Shown: positions 42,694-51,324 of the stretch, in pieces
How positions within the stretch are numbered: position 1 is the first letter of the stretch
Layout: the number at the start of each line of letters is the position of its first letter
NCBI RefSeq assembly: GCF_014138625.1
Contig: NZ_JACJHY010000020.1
Location: 62,001-126,000 of the forward strand
Source: Aminobacter ciceronei
GTDB lineage: Bacteria > Pseudomonadota > Alphaproteobacteria > Rhizobiales > Rhizobiaceae
Length of the DNA: 64,000 bases
Reading direction: 5' to 3'
Notes under the pieces: model-generated
What the model saw: only the letters and a program-made list of their open reading frames with translations
Databases searched by the model: none
What the model was told of the DNA's origin: nothing
Program-made: the position numbers and the translations under genes

Positions 42694-43751
42694 TGTGGGC
42701 GGTACGAACACGCAAGACGACAGGACAGACCGCGCGCGACATGACGAAAGCACGTGTGTTTGCCCTGGCACTGCTGTCGGCAACGGAGCTGACCGGCTGC
42801 GCCTCACAAAAATACATTCCGCCGGAGATCCAATATGACGATGCGGTGCCTGCAGTCCGGAAGTTCGATCCGCCTGGTCCGGTCAAGGTGGTGGAGCTGC
42901 CGAAACCACTACCGCTTCCCGGCCAGCTGAAGCCGGTCGAGACCAGCAAAGCAAAGGCGGAACCGGCCGATCCCAAACAGCGGATCACCCAGGCGAACGA
43001 GGCGGCGCGAATGCAGCCGGTTCGCGACGGCTTCGTCAACGCGATCCAGCTCTATCCCTGGAGCGAGGGCGCGCTCTATCAGATCTATGCCGCGCCGGGC
43101 CAGGTCACCGACATTGCGCTGCAACCCGGCGAGCAACTTGTCGGTCCAGGCCCCGTCGCTGCCGGCGACACCGTGCGCTGGATCATCGGCGACACGCAAA
43201 GTGGGGCAGGGGACCGGCTGCAAGTCCATATTCTCGTCAAGCCGACGAGGCCCGATCTCCAGACCAATCTTGTCATCAACAGCGACCGCCGTACCTATCA
43301 TCTCGAGCTGCGATCTACGGCCTCGACCTACATGGCCTCAGTCTCCTGGCAATATCCGCACGACCAGTTGATCGCGCTGCGGCGCCAGAACGCCCAGGCT
43401 TCCGCCGCGCAGCCGGTCGCGTCCGGCGTCGACATCCAGAAACTCAACTTCCGCTACCGCGTCGAGGGCGACGCCGCACCCTGGAAGCCGCTACGCGCCT
43501 TCGACGACGGCGCAAAAGTCTATATCGAGTTTCCGTCGGGTATCGGGCAAGGCGAGATGCCGCCGCTGTTCGTCATCGGCCCGTCTGGCGGCTCGGAGCT
43601 GGTCAACTATCGTGCCCGCCAAAACTACTATGTTGTCGACCGCCTCTTTGCCGCCGCCGAATTGAGGCTCGGCGACAAGGCGAGTGAGAAACGGGTCCGG
43701 ATCGTGCGCACCGACGGGAGGCCACGGCGCAGTGTGGGGCTGTTCCGGTGA
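42690..43751 (+). CDS. trbG: TrbG, VirB9-like outer-membrane-complex protein
   Basis: A 353-residue VirB9-family protein. The leader MTKARVFALALLSATELTGC, from the internal Met at residue 18, resembles a lipoprotein signal with a lipobox Cys. The true start may therefore be the ATG at 42741 rather than 42690, although the ATGA overlap with trbF favours the latter. The VirB9 domain includes FVNAIQLYPWSEGALYQIYA and NLVINSDRRTYHLELRS. Confidence 0.92.
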   Translation: MMWAVRTRKTTGQTARDMTKARVFALALLSATELTGCASQKYIPPEIQYDDAVPAVRKFDPPGPVKVVELPKPLPLPGQLKPVETSKAKAEPADPKQRITQANEAARMQPVRDGFVNAIQLYPWSEGALYQIYAAPGQVTDIALQPGEQLVGPGPVAAGDTVRWIIGDTQSGAGDRLQVHILVKPTRPDLQTNLVINSDRRTYHLELRSTASTYMASVSWQYPHDQLIALRRQNAQASAAQPVASGVDIQKLNFRYRVEGDAAPWKPLRAFDDGAKVYIEFPSGIGQGEMPPLFVIGPSGGSELVNYRARQNYYVVDRLFAAAELRLGDKASEKRVRIVRTDGRPRRSVGLFR

Positions 43752-44953
43752 GCGACATTGTAAATGCCCCCGCCCAGGACCTCAGGGCCGAACTACGCTT
43801 GCGACCCGCACCCGCTAGGGTCACGAGGCTGTCGCGCAAAGTGCTGATCGGTCTTGGTGGGGTCGCCAGTGTCGTTATCCTCGGCGCACTCATCTGGGCG
43901 CTCGATAGCAGAAGGCGCGACGAACAGCCGTCCGAGCTCTTCACTACAGAAAACCGTACCACTGCCGACGGGCTGCAGGCCCTTCCGAAGGATTATTCCG
44001 GCGTTCCGAAACTTGGTCCCGCGCTGCCCGGCGATCTCGGGCGGCCGATCCTGCGCGCGAAGGAGCGGGGGCAGCCGATCGAGGCGCCGAACATCAGTAC
44101 GCCGCGCGCCGATCCGGACGAACAGCGTCGCCTGGCGGAGGTCGAGGCCGCGCGGGTTGCCAAGCTCTTTACCGATACCAATGTGCGGGAGCGGCCTCTC
44201 CCAGTAACGCCGCCCTTGTCGGCGGCGGAACCGGCGAGTGGTCTGACGCTGGCTACCACTACGCCACCGCCCGATCTGGGCTCCGCTCAAAACATCCAGG
44301 ATCGCAAGCTCGCCTTCGTCAACGCAGCACCGGATCGACGCACCGTCAGTCCGGATCGGCTCGCGGGGAAGGTGTCGCCCTATGTCGTGCAGGCCGGTTC
44401 GGTCATTCCGGCAGCCCTCATCACCGGCATCCGATCCGACCTTCCCGGTGAGATCACCGCTCAGGTCACCGAAAATGTCTACGACAGCTCAACAGGATCG
44501 TATCTGCTCATCCCGCAGGGTGCAAAACTGATCGGCCAGTACGACAGCCAGGTCGCCTTCGGCCAGTCGCGTGTGTTGCTGGTCTGGGATCGTCTCATCA
44601 TGCCCGACGGAAGTTCAATTGTGTTGGAGCGCCAGCAGGGCGCGGATGCAGAAGGGTTTTCCGGGCTGGAGGACGAGGTCGACCATCACTGGGGGAAGTT
44701 GTTTCGGGCCACAGCGCTTTCGACGTTGTTGGGCGTCGGCGCCAGCCTCGGTTCCAAAAACAACGAGAGCGACATCGCCAAGGCGATCCGTGAAAGCACG
44801 CAGAATTGGATGAGCAATATCGGTCAACAGATCGTGGGCCGCCAACTCGACGTCCAGCCAACGCTGACAGTTCGACCGGGTTTCCCGGTTCGCGTTATCG
44901 TCAATCGCGATCTTGCGTTGGCGCCGTACGGCACACTGAAGGATCCGTTATGA
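43748..44953 (+). CDS. trbI: TrbI, VirB10-like energy-transducing core protein
   Basis: A 401-residue protein with one N-terminal membrane segment (VLIGLGGVASVVILGALIWA), a proline-rich periplasmic linker, and a C-terminal VirB10 barrel (YVVQAGSVIPAALITGIRSD, IPQGAKLIGQYDSQVAFGQ). Overlaps trbG and the following DUF2274 gene by four bases. Confidence 0.95.
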   Translation: MSDIVNAPAQDLRAELRLRPAPARVTRLSRKVLIGLGGVASVVILGALIWALDSRRRDEQPSELFTTENRTTADGLQALPKDYSGVPKLGPALPGDLGRPILRAKERGQPIEAPNISTPRADPDEQRRLAEVEAARVAKLFTDTNVRERPLPVTPPLSAAEPASGLTLATTTPPPDLGSAQNIQDRKLAFVNAAPDRRTVSPDRLAGKVSPYVVQAGSVIPAALITGIRSDLPGEITAQVTENVYDSSTGSYLLIPQGAKLIGQYDSQVAFGQSRVLLVWDRLIMPDGSSIVLERQQGADAEGFSGLEDEVDHHWGKLFRATALSTLLGVGASLGSKNNESDIAKAIRESTQNWMSNIGQQIVGRQLDVQPTLTVRPGFPVRVIVNRDLALAPYGTLKDPL

Positions 44954-45177
44954 CCAAGCTGAAACTCTCCGCCATACCCGATGATAAGCCGGTCAAGATC
45001 ACGATCGAGCTGCCCGCCGCTGTTCATCGTGATCTTGTCGCCTATGCCGAGGTCCTCGGTCGGGAGACCGGCCAGACGATCGCCGATGCAGCAAAGCTCA
45101 TCGCGCCGATGCTGGCACGGTTCATGACGACGGATCGGGCGTTCAGCCGCACTCGGCGCAACCCAAAGTCAGGATGA
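44950..45177 (+). CDS. DUF2274-family small protein
   Basis: A 75-residue DUF2274 protein (KLSAIPDDKPVKITIELPAA, LVAYAEVLGRETGQTIADAA) with a ribbon-helix-helix-like pattern. It closes the trb operon, as in many related elements, and may autoregulate it. Its end overlaps the end of the convergent truncated LysR gene by nine bases. Confidence 0.87.
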   Translation: MTKLKLSAIPDDKPVKITIELPAAVHRDLVAYAEVLGRETGQTIADAAKLIAPMLARFMTTDRAFSRTRRNPKSG

Positions 45178-45588
45178 GCGGAACGAAGCGCGTTTCGTTT
45201 CCATGAAGTAGATGGCAACATCCGGCCTGCTCCGAATGAAGTCGGTGACTGCATCCAGAAACTCGGCTGCGTGCAGAAACGGATCGAAGTCGATTGACAG
45301 GCTGCCGGCTTGCCCTCTTCGGTCCGTTTCGACCCCGGCAAGTGCGCCGTCGAGTTCCGTGAGGACACGGCGAAGGTTGCCGAGCAGTCTCGATCCTGCC
45401 AAGGTTGGCCGGACTCCGCCTGCATGACGTTCGAACAGCACCGTTCCAAGTGAGTGCTCAAGGTCACGGATACGCCTGCTCAGAGCGGAATGATGGACTC
45501 CCATACGTCGAGAGGCGCCGAGGAAGCTGCCTTCCTCGGCGACGACGAGTGCGTAATCGAGTGTAATGAGTTGGACGCGTCGCCGCAT
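45169..45588 (-). CDS. Truncated LysR-type regulator
   Basis: A 139-residue protein with a full LysR helix-turn-helix (LDYALVVAEEGSFLGASRRM, HHSALSRRIRDLEHSLGTVL) and linker helix. It stops about 50 residues into the effector domain (IYFMETKRASFRSS), against about 300 residues for the family. AAAGGAAG precedes the ATG at 45588. LysR genes normally end this trb operon type, so the C-terminal part was lost, apparently at the junction with DUF2274. It could still bind DNA, but it should not respond to an inducer. Confidence 0.8.
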   Translation of the reverse strand: MRRRVQLITLDYALVVAEEGSFLGASRRMGVHHSALSRRIRDLEHSLGTVLFERHAGGVRPTLAGSRLLGNLRRVLTELDGALAGVETDRRGQAGSLSIDFDPFLHAAEFLDAVTDFIRSRPDVAIYFMETKRASFRSS

Positions 45589-45700
45589 CGCGCTTCCTTT
45601 GTTTAGAGACGATCCGGTCACCAGCTCACGGTTCGAGTGATGAGGTTCCTCTGGTGAAATACCCTGGGCGGCGCACCCTTCTCCGGCCCGTTTGCAAACC

Positions 45701-46309
45701 TCAACCGTCGACTGTGCCAGCCGGCGTGCTCGCCTTCCGCATTTCGTGCAATCTAGCGAGTGTCCGCTCATCAAAGCTCGCGGTCACGGCCACTGTTTCC
45801 TCGTTGCCGATAACCCTTGGCAGGCCGAGCGGCGTGACCCTGAAATGCAGTTGCACCAGTCGCAGAAGCCAGAGGGGGTTCATCTCGATGATGATCGTAT
45901 CCACATCTGTTTTGAGACCCCATTCGACGATGCCAGAAAGCAGCGCGTTCGCGACCGGGCTGAGCATCCTGCCGCGCTCGCGATATTGCGGCTCAACGCA
46001 GTAGCGCGTCCATTCCCAGACATTTTCTCCAGCCGGCCGCTCGCCTTCGCATAGGTCCGATAGAACCTCCGACAAAAGGTGAGGCCGCGTCGAAGGCAGC
46101 ATGCGTTGATAGCCAATGACGCGGCTGTCCACGATGAACAGCATATGGACGGCGTGTTCGTCGTCGAAGCGGTCCGTCTCGCGACCGTTCTCACGCGCAA
46201 GGTCGGTCCAGTTCTTTTCTTCGACAAAAACCTTATGGCGAAGTTGGAAGGCTTGATCCAATTCCGCGCGATAGCAGTCGACATTCTTGTTTGTCACGAT
46301 GTGCAGCAT
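45701..46309 (-). CDS. traI: TraI, LuxI-type acyl-homoserine-lactone synthase
   Basis: A 202-residue autoinducer synthase. Conserved residues are visible: R24 and F28 in QLRHKVFVEEKNW with W34, D46 and D49 in RETDRFDDEHAVHML, R69 in GYQRMLPS, and R102 in WEWTRYCV. The ATG at 46309 gives the usual family length; an upstream ATG at 46393 would add 28 residues without similarity. It follows the LuxR-type gene on the same strand. The signal would inform TraR of donor density. Confidence 0.9.
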   Translation of the reverse strand: MLHIVTNKNVDCYRAELDQAFQLRHKVFVEEKNWTDLARENGRETDRFDDEHAVHMLFIVDSRVIGYQRMLPSTRPHLLSEVLSDLCEGERPAGENVWEWTRYCVEPQYRERGRMLSPVANALLSGIVEWGLKTDVDTIIIEMNPLWLLRLVQLHFRVTPLGLPRVIGNEETVAVTASFDERTLARLHEMRKASTPAGTVDG

Positions 46310-46389
46310 CCAGCTTGTCCTCAGTTTCGAGATCAACGCATGGTGCTTCGTCCAAGCAGCTCGCAGCATCACGCGATCCCGTGAGATGT

Positions 46390-47181
46390 TCAACTGATCA
46401 GGCCAAGTCGTAAGGCTTCAGCGACGGCGTGAATGGTGCTCGACACCCTTAGTCGCTCTCGGACTGCGCGCAGATGGGTGTCCGCGGTGTTGCTGCTGAT
46501 GTTCAGGCGCTCAGCGATGTCGTGGACAGTGAGGCCTTCTGACGCCCAATGAAGCACATCACGCTGTCTTGGTGAGAGATGGACAGACTTACGATGGTTC
46601 ACGCCTCCAATGAGAGCGGACGCGCAACCAAAGGCGTAGGCCATAATGAGCTGGAGGGCCAATCTCTCCAACGGATCGGGGTTCAGTTTCTCACCGGCGA
46701 TCGAAAAGCCAACTGGATGTCGTTCGATGGTCGAGAACGCTATTGTCAGACCCTCAGCCAGGCGAAAATCCTTTGCCTCATCCATGATGCGGCGCCCGAA
46801 CGGGCAGACCTTGCATAGATCGCTAACTTCGCTCCAATGAAACGGCGCGCTGGCCTGTCTCACAAGCCGGATCGTCGGATCGCGGGAAAGATAGCCGTTC
46901 GAGAAGTAGCGTTTTGTCCATTCCTCAGGCCAAGCGGCTAACACCACGTGCGCTAGTTGCTCACGTTGAGACGCATAGGGCGGCGGAATTGCGCCAGCAA
47001 GCAAGTTCGTGGCACCAAAGCGTCCAACATAGGCTAGCAATAAATTGCAGATCCTTTCCGCACTACTGCACTGCCGCATCTCATCGATCATTACGCAAGT
47101 TTCGTCGAATCTCTGGCGCCAATTGCCTGAGACCAGTTCCGACTTTGTTAAATTGGCTCTCTTGTTCACTGCTTTGCGCAC
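46390..47181 (-). CDS. traR: TraR, LuxR-type quorum-sensing activator
   Basis: A 263-residue LuxR-family regulator. The N-terminal autoinducer-binding domain includes WPEEWTKRYFSNGYLSRDPT and the family's W/Y/D pocket residues. The C-terminal GerE helix-turn-helix is LSPRQRDVLHWASEGLTVHD and NISSNTADTHLRAVRERL. The start could lie a few codons later than 47181. With TraI it would activate transfer and, by analogy with ICEMlSymR7A, the fseA frames. No convincing lux-type box is seen directly upstream. Confidence 0.88.
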   Translation of the reverse strand: MRKAVNKRANLTKSELVSGNWRQRFDETCVMIDEMRQCSSAERICNLLLAYVGRFGATNLLAGAIPPPYASQREQLAHVVLAAWPEEWTKRYFSNGYLSRDPTIRLVRQASAPFHWSEVSDLCKVCPFGRRIMDEAKDFRLAEGLTIAFSTIERHPVGFSIAGEKLNPDPLERLALQLIMAYAFGCASALIGGVNHRKSVHLSPRQRDVLHWASEGLTVHDIAERLNISSNTADTHLRAVRERLRVSSTIHAVAEALRLGLIS

Positions 47182-47401
47182 CAGGCGACGAGGAGGTTCA
47201 GCAGATGGGCCAATTCATGGCGAAGCCGCCGGCGCCGGACTGGCGCGGGTAACATTGATCCCAAGCCTGCCTCTTCAGGTGAAGTTTAGGTCCTGCATTT
47301 TGGGCGTGACGTCCAGACGCCCCGATTGCCGTTCAGGCCGACGCAAGCGCGCGATTCATGGATCTGGACGCGCAGGGCAAGGACTCGGACCCCGTCTGCC
47401 G

Positions 47402-48172
47402 TCACCCAGTCGTGGCTGGCGTGGCCGGTTCGACCTCCCTGCTCCGGCCACGTTTGGCCTGTGCCTCAAGACCCAGAATGAGGGTCTCGATCAGGAAGTT
47501 GTAGCCGTCATCAAGTGGGGCGACATCCCCGCTTTTCCAGCGCATCACGAAGGACCGGTTGTACATCTGCGGCAGGTGGCGCTTGACCAACGGAAAGCGC
47601 GCGGCGTCAAGCGCATCGAGACCCGCGTCGAAGCCCTCTACCCACTCCGAGCCCTCGGTCGCGCCGTCGGCGGCCAGTTCCAGGGTGATATACCCTTCCA
47701 GAGCGCCGACTACCGAGTTGAAAGCATCGATCAGGGCCTGGCCTTCAAATCCGGCTTCGGTCAGCGCCTTCAGGATGATCTCGACCCAGGGCGCGTTCGG
47801 GGCGCCGTTTGAGCGGATATGAGGGCCGAGCAGGGGCGCGGCGTGCGGATGCTCGTGCACGCGTGCGCGAAAGCGCCGAAAGAGAATCCGGATCGTTTCG
47901 CGCCAGTCATCGGAAAGGTCCTCGGGCGTCATCAGACTGGCAATCAGCGCGCCCGAGATTTCGGCGAGCAAATCCGTTTTGGCGCCACCGGCATGCCAAT
48001 ATAGAGCGGCCGGATAGACATTGAGGCGGCGCGCGAGGGCACGGACGGAAAATCCGACGAGGCCCTTATCGTCAATCAGGGCAATGGCGGCTTCGACGAC
48101 GCGCTCGCGGGTCAGGCCGATGGCGGCGGCTCTACCCACGAAGCGCTTTCCTGACGCCGGCCTTTTGGTCAA
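47402..48172 (-). CDS. TetR-family transcriptional regulator
   Basis: A 256-residue regulator with a TetR helix-turn-helix (TRERVVEAAIALIDDKGLVG, VRALARRLNVYPAALYWHAG) and a TetR_C-type ligand domain. Its start lies inside the 3' end of the HisC-like gene, a 41-base overlap, so the two are co-expressed. It probably controls the divergent HisC/TetR and Dpp-type units. Confidence 0.88.
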   Translation of the reverse strand: MTKRPASGKRFVGRAAAIGLTRERVVEAAIALIDDKGLVGFSVRALARRLNVYPAALYWHAGGAKTDLLAEISGALIASLMTPEDLSDDWRETIRILFRRFRARVHEHPHAAPLLGPHIRSNGAPNAPWVEIILKALTEAGFEGQALIDAFNSVVGALEGYITLELAADGATEGSEWVEGFDAGLDALDAARFPLVKRHLPQMYNRSFVMRWKSGDVAPLDDGYNFLIETLILGLEAQAKRGRSREVEPATPATTG

Positions 48173-49307
48173 AGTTGCCTCTCGTTTCGGCTAGGCAAGG
48201 ACCGAGGGCACGCCCGAGTTCCTGTGCAAATCGCTCATTGTCCCCTGCTGTTCCGATACTCACCCTGAGGAAGTTTGTATAGCCGGCCTCCATCCATGGT
48301 TTGACAATTATGCCCTTTTGAAGCAAGGCCCTAGCCACGGGTGCGGCTTTGGCGTTCAGATCGAGGAACAGGAAATTCGCCTGCGACGGGACAACGCGGA
48401 CACGCATTTCGCGCAGGTGATCGGCAAGGACGCTACGGTCGTACCGGATCTTCGCGGTGGCCTCGTGCATCCAGTCGTCATCCTGCAAAGCGGCGACAGC
48501 AGCTGCTTGCGCGGCGGCGTTGACATTGAAGGGCGTCAGGGTCGCGCGCATGGCTCGGGCGATGCCCTCGTCCGACGAAATGCCGTAGCCCACGCGTAAG
48601 CCGGCGAGACCGTAGGCCTTGGAGAAGGTGCGCAGCACGACCCAGGACAGGTTCGGGCGAAGGGGCATTACCTTCAGTCCATCGGGATAACCGGGGTCGA
48701 CCAGTTCGAAATAGGCCTCATCCAGCACGAACAGCGTTCCGGGCTGCACCGCGTCCAGCAGCCGGTCGAGTTCAGGCCGCGACATGGCCGTTCCGACGGG
48801 ATTCGAGGGTGAGGAGATGAAGACGATCTTCGGCTTGCGCGCGAGCTCGTGCATCAGCGCATCGGCGTCATAGTCGAATGCGTTGGTCATCGGCACTTTG
48901 ATCACCTGCGCACCGGCTGCTAAGGGCTCGATCTCGTGCAGGCCGAAGCAGGGCGAAATGGTCAGGACGGTATCGCCTTTTTGCAAATAGGCACGGCAGA
49001 GGGCAGCGATAAGCTCCTCCGAGCCATTCCCGCAGACGATCCGATTGGGGACAGTGCCGAGCTTCTCCGAAAGCGCTTGCCGCAGTGCGCCAGACGCCGG
49101 ATCGCTGTAGCGCGACGGCACGAGTGCCCCCAGCGCCGCAGCTACTACCGGGGATGCGCCATAGGGATTTTCGTTGCTCGCCAATGCCGCAATGTCTTCC
49201 CGCCCGCTGATCCGCCGTGCGACGGCGGCGGAAATGCCCGCGTTGTAGGTGGGGAGTGCGGCGACTTCCTGCCGCGGGCTGAGGACGTTCTGCTGAACTG
49301 ATTGCAT
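48132..49307 (-). CDS. HisC-like aminotransferase
   Basis: A 391-residue fold-type-I PLP enzyme of the histidinol-phosphate aminotransferase family. Seen are ASNENPYGASP (43-53), CGNGSEELI, the SSPSNPVGT segment (N169), FVLDEAYFEL (D196, Y199), and the PLP lysine in FSKAYGLAGLRVGYG (K230). AGAAGG precedes the ATG at 49307. It is far from histidine genes and lies beside a TetR regulator and a peptide-type transporter. A catabolic or biosynthetic role on an imported amino compound is therefore more likely than histidine synthesis. Confidence 0.87.
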   Translation of the reverse strand: MQSVQQNVLSPRQEVAALPTYNAGISAAVARRISGREDIAALASNENPYGASPVVAAALGALVPSRYSDPASGALRQALSEKLGTVPNRIVCGNGSEELIAALCRAYLQKGDTVLTISPCFGLHEIEPLAAGAQVIKVPMTNAFDYDADALMHELARKPKIVFISSPSNPVGTAMSRPELDRLLDAVQPGTLFVLDEAYFELVDPGYPDGLKVMPLRPNLSWVVLRTFSKAYGLAGLRVGYGISSDEGIARAMRATLTPFNVNAAAQAAAVAALQDDDWMHEATAKIRYDRSVLADHLREMRVRVVPSQANFLFLDLNAKAAPVARALLQKGIIVKPWMEAGYTNFLRVSIGTAGDNERFAQELGRALGPCLAETRGNFDQKAGVRKALRG

Positions 49308-49677
49308 GTTCCAACCTTCTGATATGGCTCGCTTCTTGTGACGTTTCCCGACGTCACTCTTCCACCGCGGGCAGTCTCCGGGGCTGCGCGCGAACGCTGA
49401 TTTCCCGACGCGTTCATCCTTCGCAACGCGCACCGAGCGGCCTGTAACTCTGGCAGAAAAATGTCGTTGACACAGGAAAAGTATATACATAATCTTTTAT
49501 TGTCCACTGAACAAAAAAACTCAATGAAGCGGACAAGGGGTACTCGTTGCTGTGTCGAAAACGTTGGATGCGGTTGGGAGCATCGAGCGGACGCATTGGC
49601 CTGGAGGGTCCTCGGCACAAACGGATATCGAAGCCGCGCGGAGTGGGGAACTCCGGCAACCGAAGGGAAGAATTCAC
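49308..49677. promoter_or_regulatory. Divergent promoter region of the HisC/TetR and Dpp-type units
   Basis: This 370-base spacer holds a good sigma-70-type promoter at 49467-49495 (annotated separately) and no gene. The roughly 180-base leader before the binding-protein gene has no feature I recognise. Confidence 0.55.
49467..49495 (+). promoter_or_regulatory. Sigma-70-type promoter with palindromic spacer
   Basis: TTGACA (49467-49472) and TAATCT (49490-49495) are separated by 17 bases. The spacer contains the perfect palindrome GTATATAC (49481-49488), a possible TetR-type operator. It reads towards the binding-protein gene. Confidence 0.6.
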
Positions 49678-51321
49678 ATGATGATGGAAAATATCGCCTT
49701 TCGCTCCCGCCGCTGGCTCGCCGGCACGGCCCTGTCAGCAATGCTCATGGCTGCGGCTCCCGCATTCGCGGTGACGCCGGCCGATACGCTGGTCGAAGGC
49801 TTCGCCATCGACGACATCATCACCATGGATCCTGGCGAGGCGTTCGAATTGTCCGCCGCCGAGGTGAGCGCGAACATCTACGACCTTCTGGTGCGGTCCG
49901 ACCTTGCCGACACCTCCAAGTTCAAAGGCGACTTGGCCGAGAGCTGGACCATTTCCGACGACAGGCTGACCTACACTTTCAAGCTGAAGCCAGACCTCAA
50001 ATTCGCCTCGGGCAACCCAGTCACCGCCGAGGACGTGGCCTGGTCGTTCGAGCGTCTTGTCAAGCTCGACAAGAGCCCGGCCTTCATCCTCGGTCAGTTT
50101 GGACTGAATGGCGACAATGTTGCCGAAAAGGCCAAGGCCGCCGCTCCCGACACTTTCGTCTTCACGGTCGACAAGCCCTATGCGCCTAGCTTCGTGCTGA
50201 ACTGCCTGTCGTCGACGGTGGCCGCCGTGGTCGACAAGCAGGTGGTGCTGGAGCACATCAAGCCGGTCACGCCGAGCGTCGACTACAAATACGACAATGA
50301 CTTCGGCAACGACTGGCTAAAGACGCATACGGCTGGTTCGGGACCGTTCAAGCTGCGTGAATGGCGCGCCAACGAGGCGGTCGTCATTGATCGCAACGAC
50401 AGCTACTGGGGCGAGAAGGCCAAGCTCGCGCGCGTCGTCTATCGCCATATGAAGGAAAGCTCGGCCCAACGGCTGGCGCTTGAAGTCGGCGACATCGACG
50501 TCGCTCGCAACCTCGAGCCGAACGATCTCGACGCCATGGCCGAGAACGTCAACATTACCATCGCCAGCGCGCCGAAAGGCACGGTGTACTACATCAGCCT
50601 CAACCAGAAGAACCCCAATCTGGCCAAGCCCGAGGTGCGGCAGGCGTTCAAGTATCTCATCGACTACGATGCCATCGGCTCGACCCTGATCAAGGGCATC
50701 GGCGAGATCCACCAGACCTTCCTGCCCAAAGGCGTGCTGGGTGAGTTGGACGAGAATCCCTTCAAGCTCGACGTCGCCAAGGCCAAAGGGCTTCTAGAGA
50801 AGGCCGGGTTGAAGGATGGGCTCTCCGTGACCATGGACGTGCGCAATAGTCAGCCGGTGACGGGTATCGCTGAATCCATCCAGCAGACGGCCGGCGAGGC
50901 GGGTATCAAGATTGAGATCATCCCCGGCGACGACAAGCAGACGCTGACCAAATACCGCGCCCGCAACCACGACATCTATATTGGTCAGTGGGGGCAGGAC
51001 TACTTCGATCCGAACTCCAATTCCCAGACCTTTGCCTCAAATCCCGACAATTCGGATGACGGCAGGGTCCAGACTCTGGCCTGGCGCAACGCCTGGGATC
51101 TGCCGGACCTGACGAAGGAGACGGAGGCCGCGCTCCTGGAGAAGGATTCCGCCAAGCGCTCCGAGATGTACCGGCATCTTCAAAAAGAAGTGCTCGACAA
51201 CAGCCCGTTCGCCCTCATCTACCAGCAGATCGAGGTTGCCGGTGTGCGCAGCAACGTGAACGGCTTCAAGCTCGGGCCGAGCTTCGACACCAATTTTGTT
51301 GGCAACATCACAAAGGAATAG
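49678..51321 (+). CDS. Dpp/Opp-type periplasmic solute-binding protein
   Basis: A 547-residue SBP family 5 protein. A signal peptide ends near residue 32 (AMLMAAAPAFAVTPADT). The family pattern includes ANIYDLLVRSDLADTSKFKG, YTFKLKPDLKFASGNPVTAEDVAWSF (in parts), SGPFKLREWRANEAVVIDRN and DIYIGQWGQDYFDPNSNSQT. GAAGGGAAG precedes the first of three Met codons at 49678. Ligands of the family range from di- and oligopeptides to nickel, opines and glutathione. The HisC-like aminotransferase nearby favours an amino compound. Confidence 0.9.
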   Translation: MMMENIAFRSRRWLAGTALSAMLMAAAPAFAVTPADTLVEGFAIDDIITMDPGEAFELSAAEVSANIYDLLVRSDLADTSKFKGDLAESWTISDDRLTYTFKLKPDLKFASGNPVTAEDVAWSFERLVKLDKSPAFILGQFGLNGDNVAEKAKAAAPDTFVFTVDKPYAPSFVLNCLSSTVAAVVDKQVVLEHIKPVTPSVDYKYDNDFGNDWLKTHTAGSGPFKLREWRANEAVVIDRNDSYWGEKAKLARVVYRHMKESSAQRLALEVGDIDVARNLEPNDLDAMAENVNITIASAPKGTVYYISLNQKNPNLAKPEVRQAFKYLIDYDAIGSTLIKGIGEIHQTFLPKGVLGELDENPFKLDVAKAKGLLEKAGLKDGLSVTMDVRNSQPVTGIAESIQQTAGEAGIKIEIIPGDDKQTLTKYRARNHDIYIGQWGQDYFDPNSNSQTFASNPDNSDDGRVQTLAWRNAWDLPDLTKETEAALLEKDSAKRSEMYRHLQKEVLDNSPFALIYQQIEVAGVRSNVNGFKLGPSFDTNFVGNITKE

Positions 51322-51324
51322 CCG

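Noticed and set aside
47162-47210. GCTTTGC and TCAGCAGA near the traR start, resembling halves of the dyad at 25512
   Set aside because: The two pieces have a different spacing and partly lie in the traR reading frame; not a convincing second tra box.
20461-47401. Integrase gene or tRNA attachment site for the conjugative element
   Set aside because: No tyrosine or serine recombinase and no tRNA were found in the window, so the element's true ends cannot be placed.
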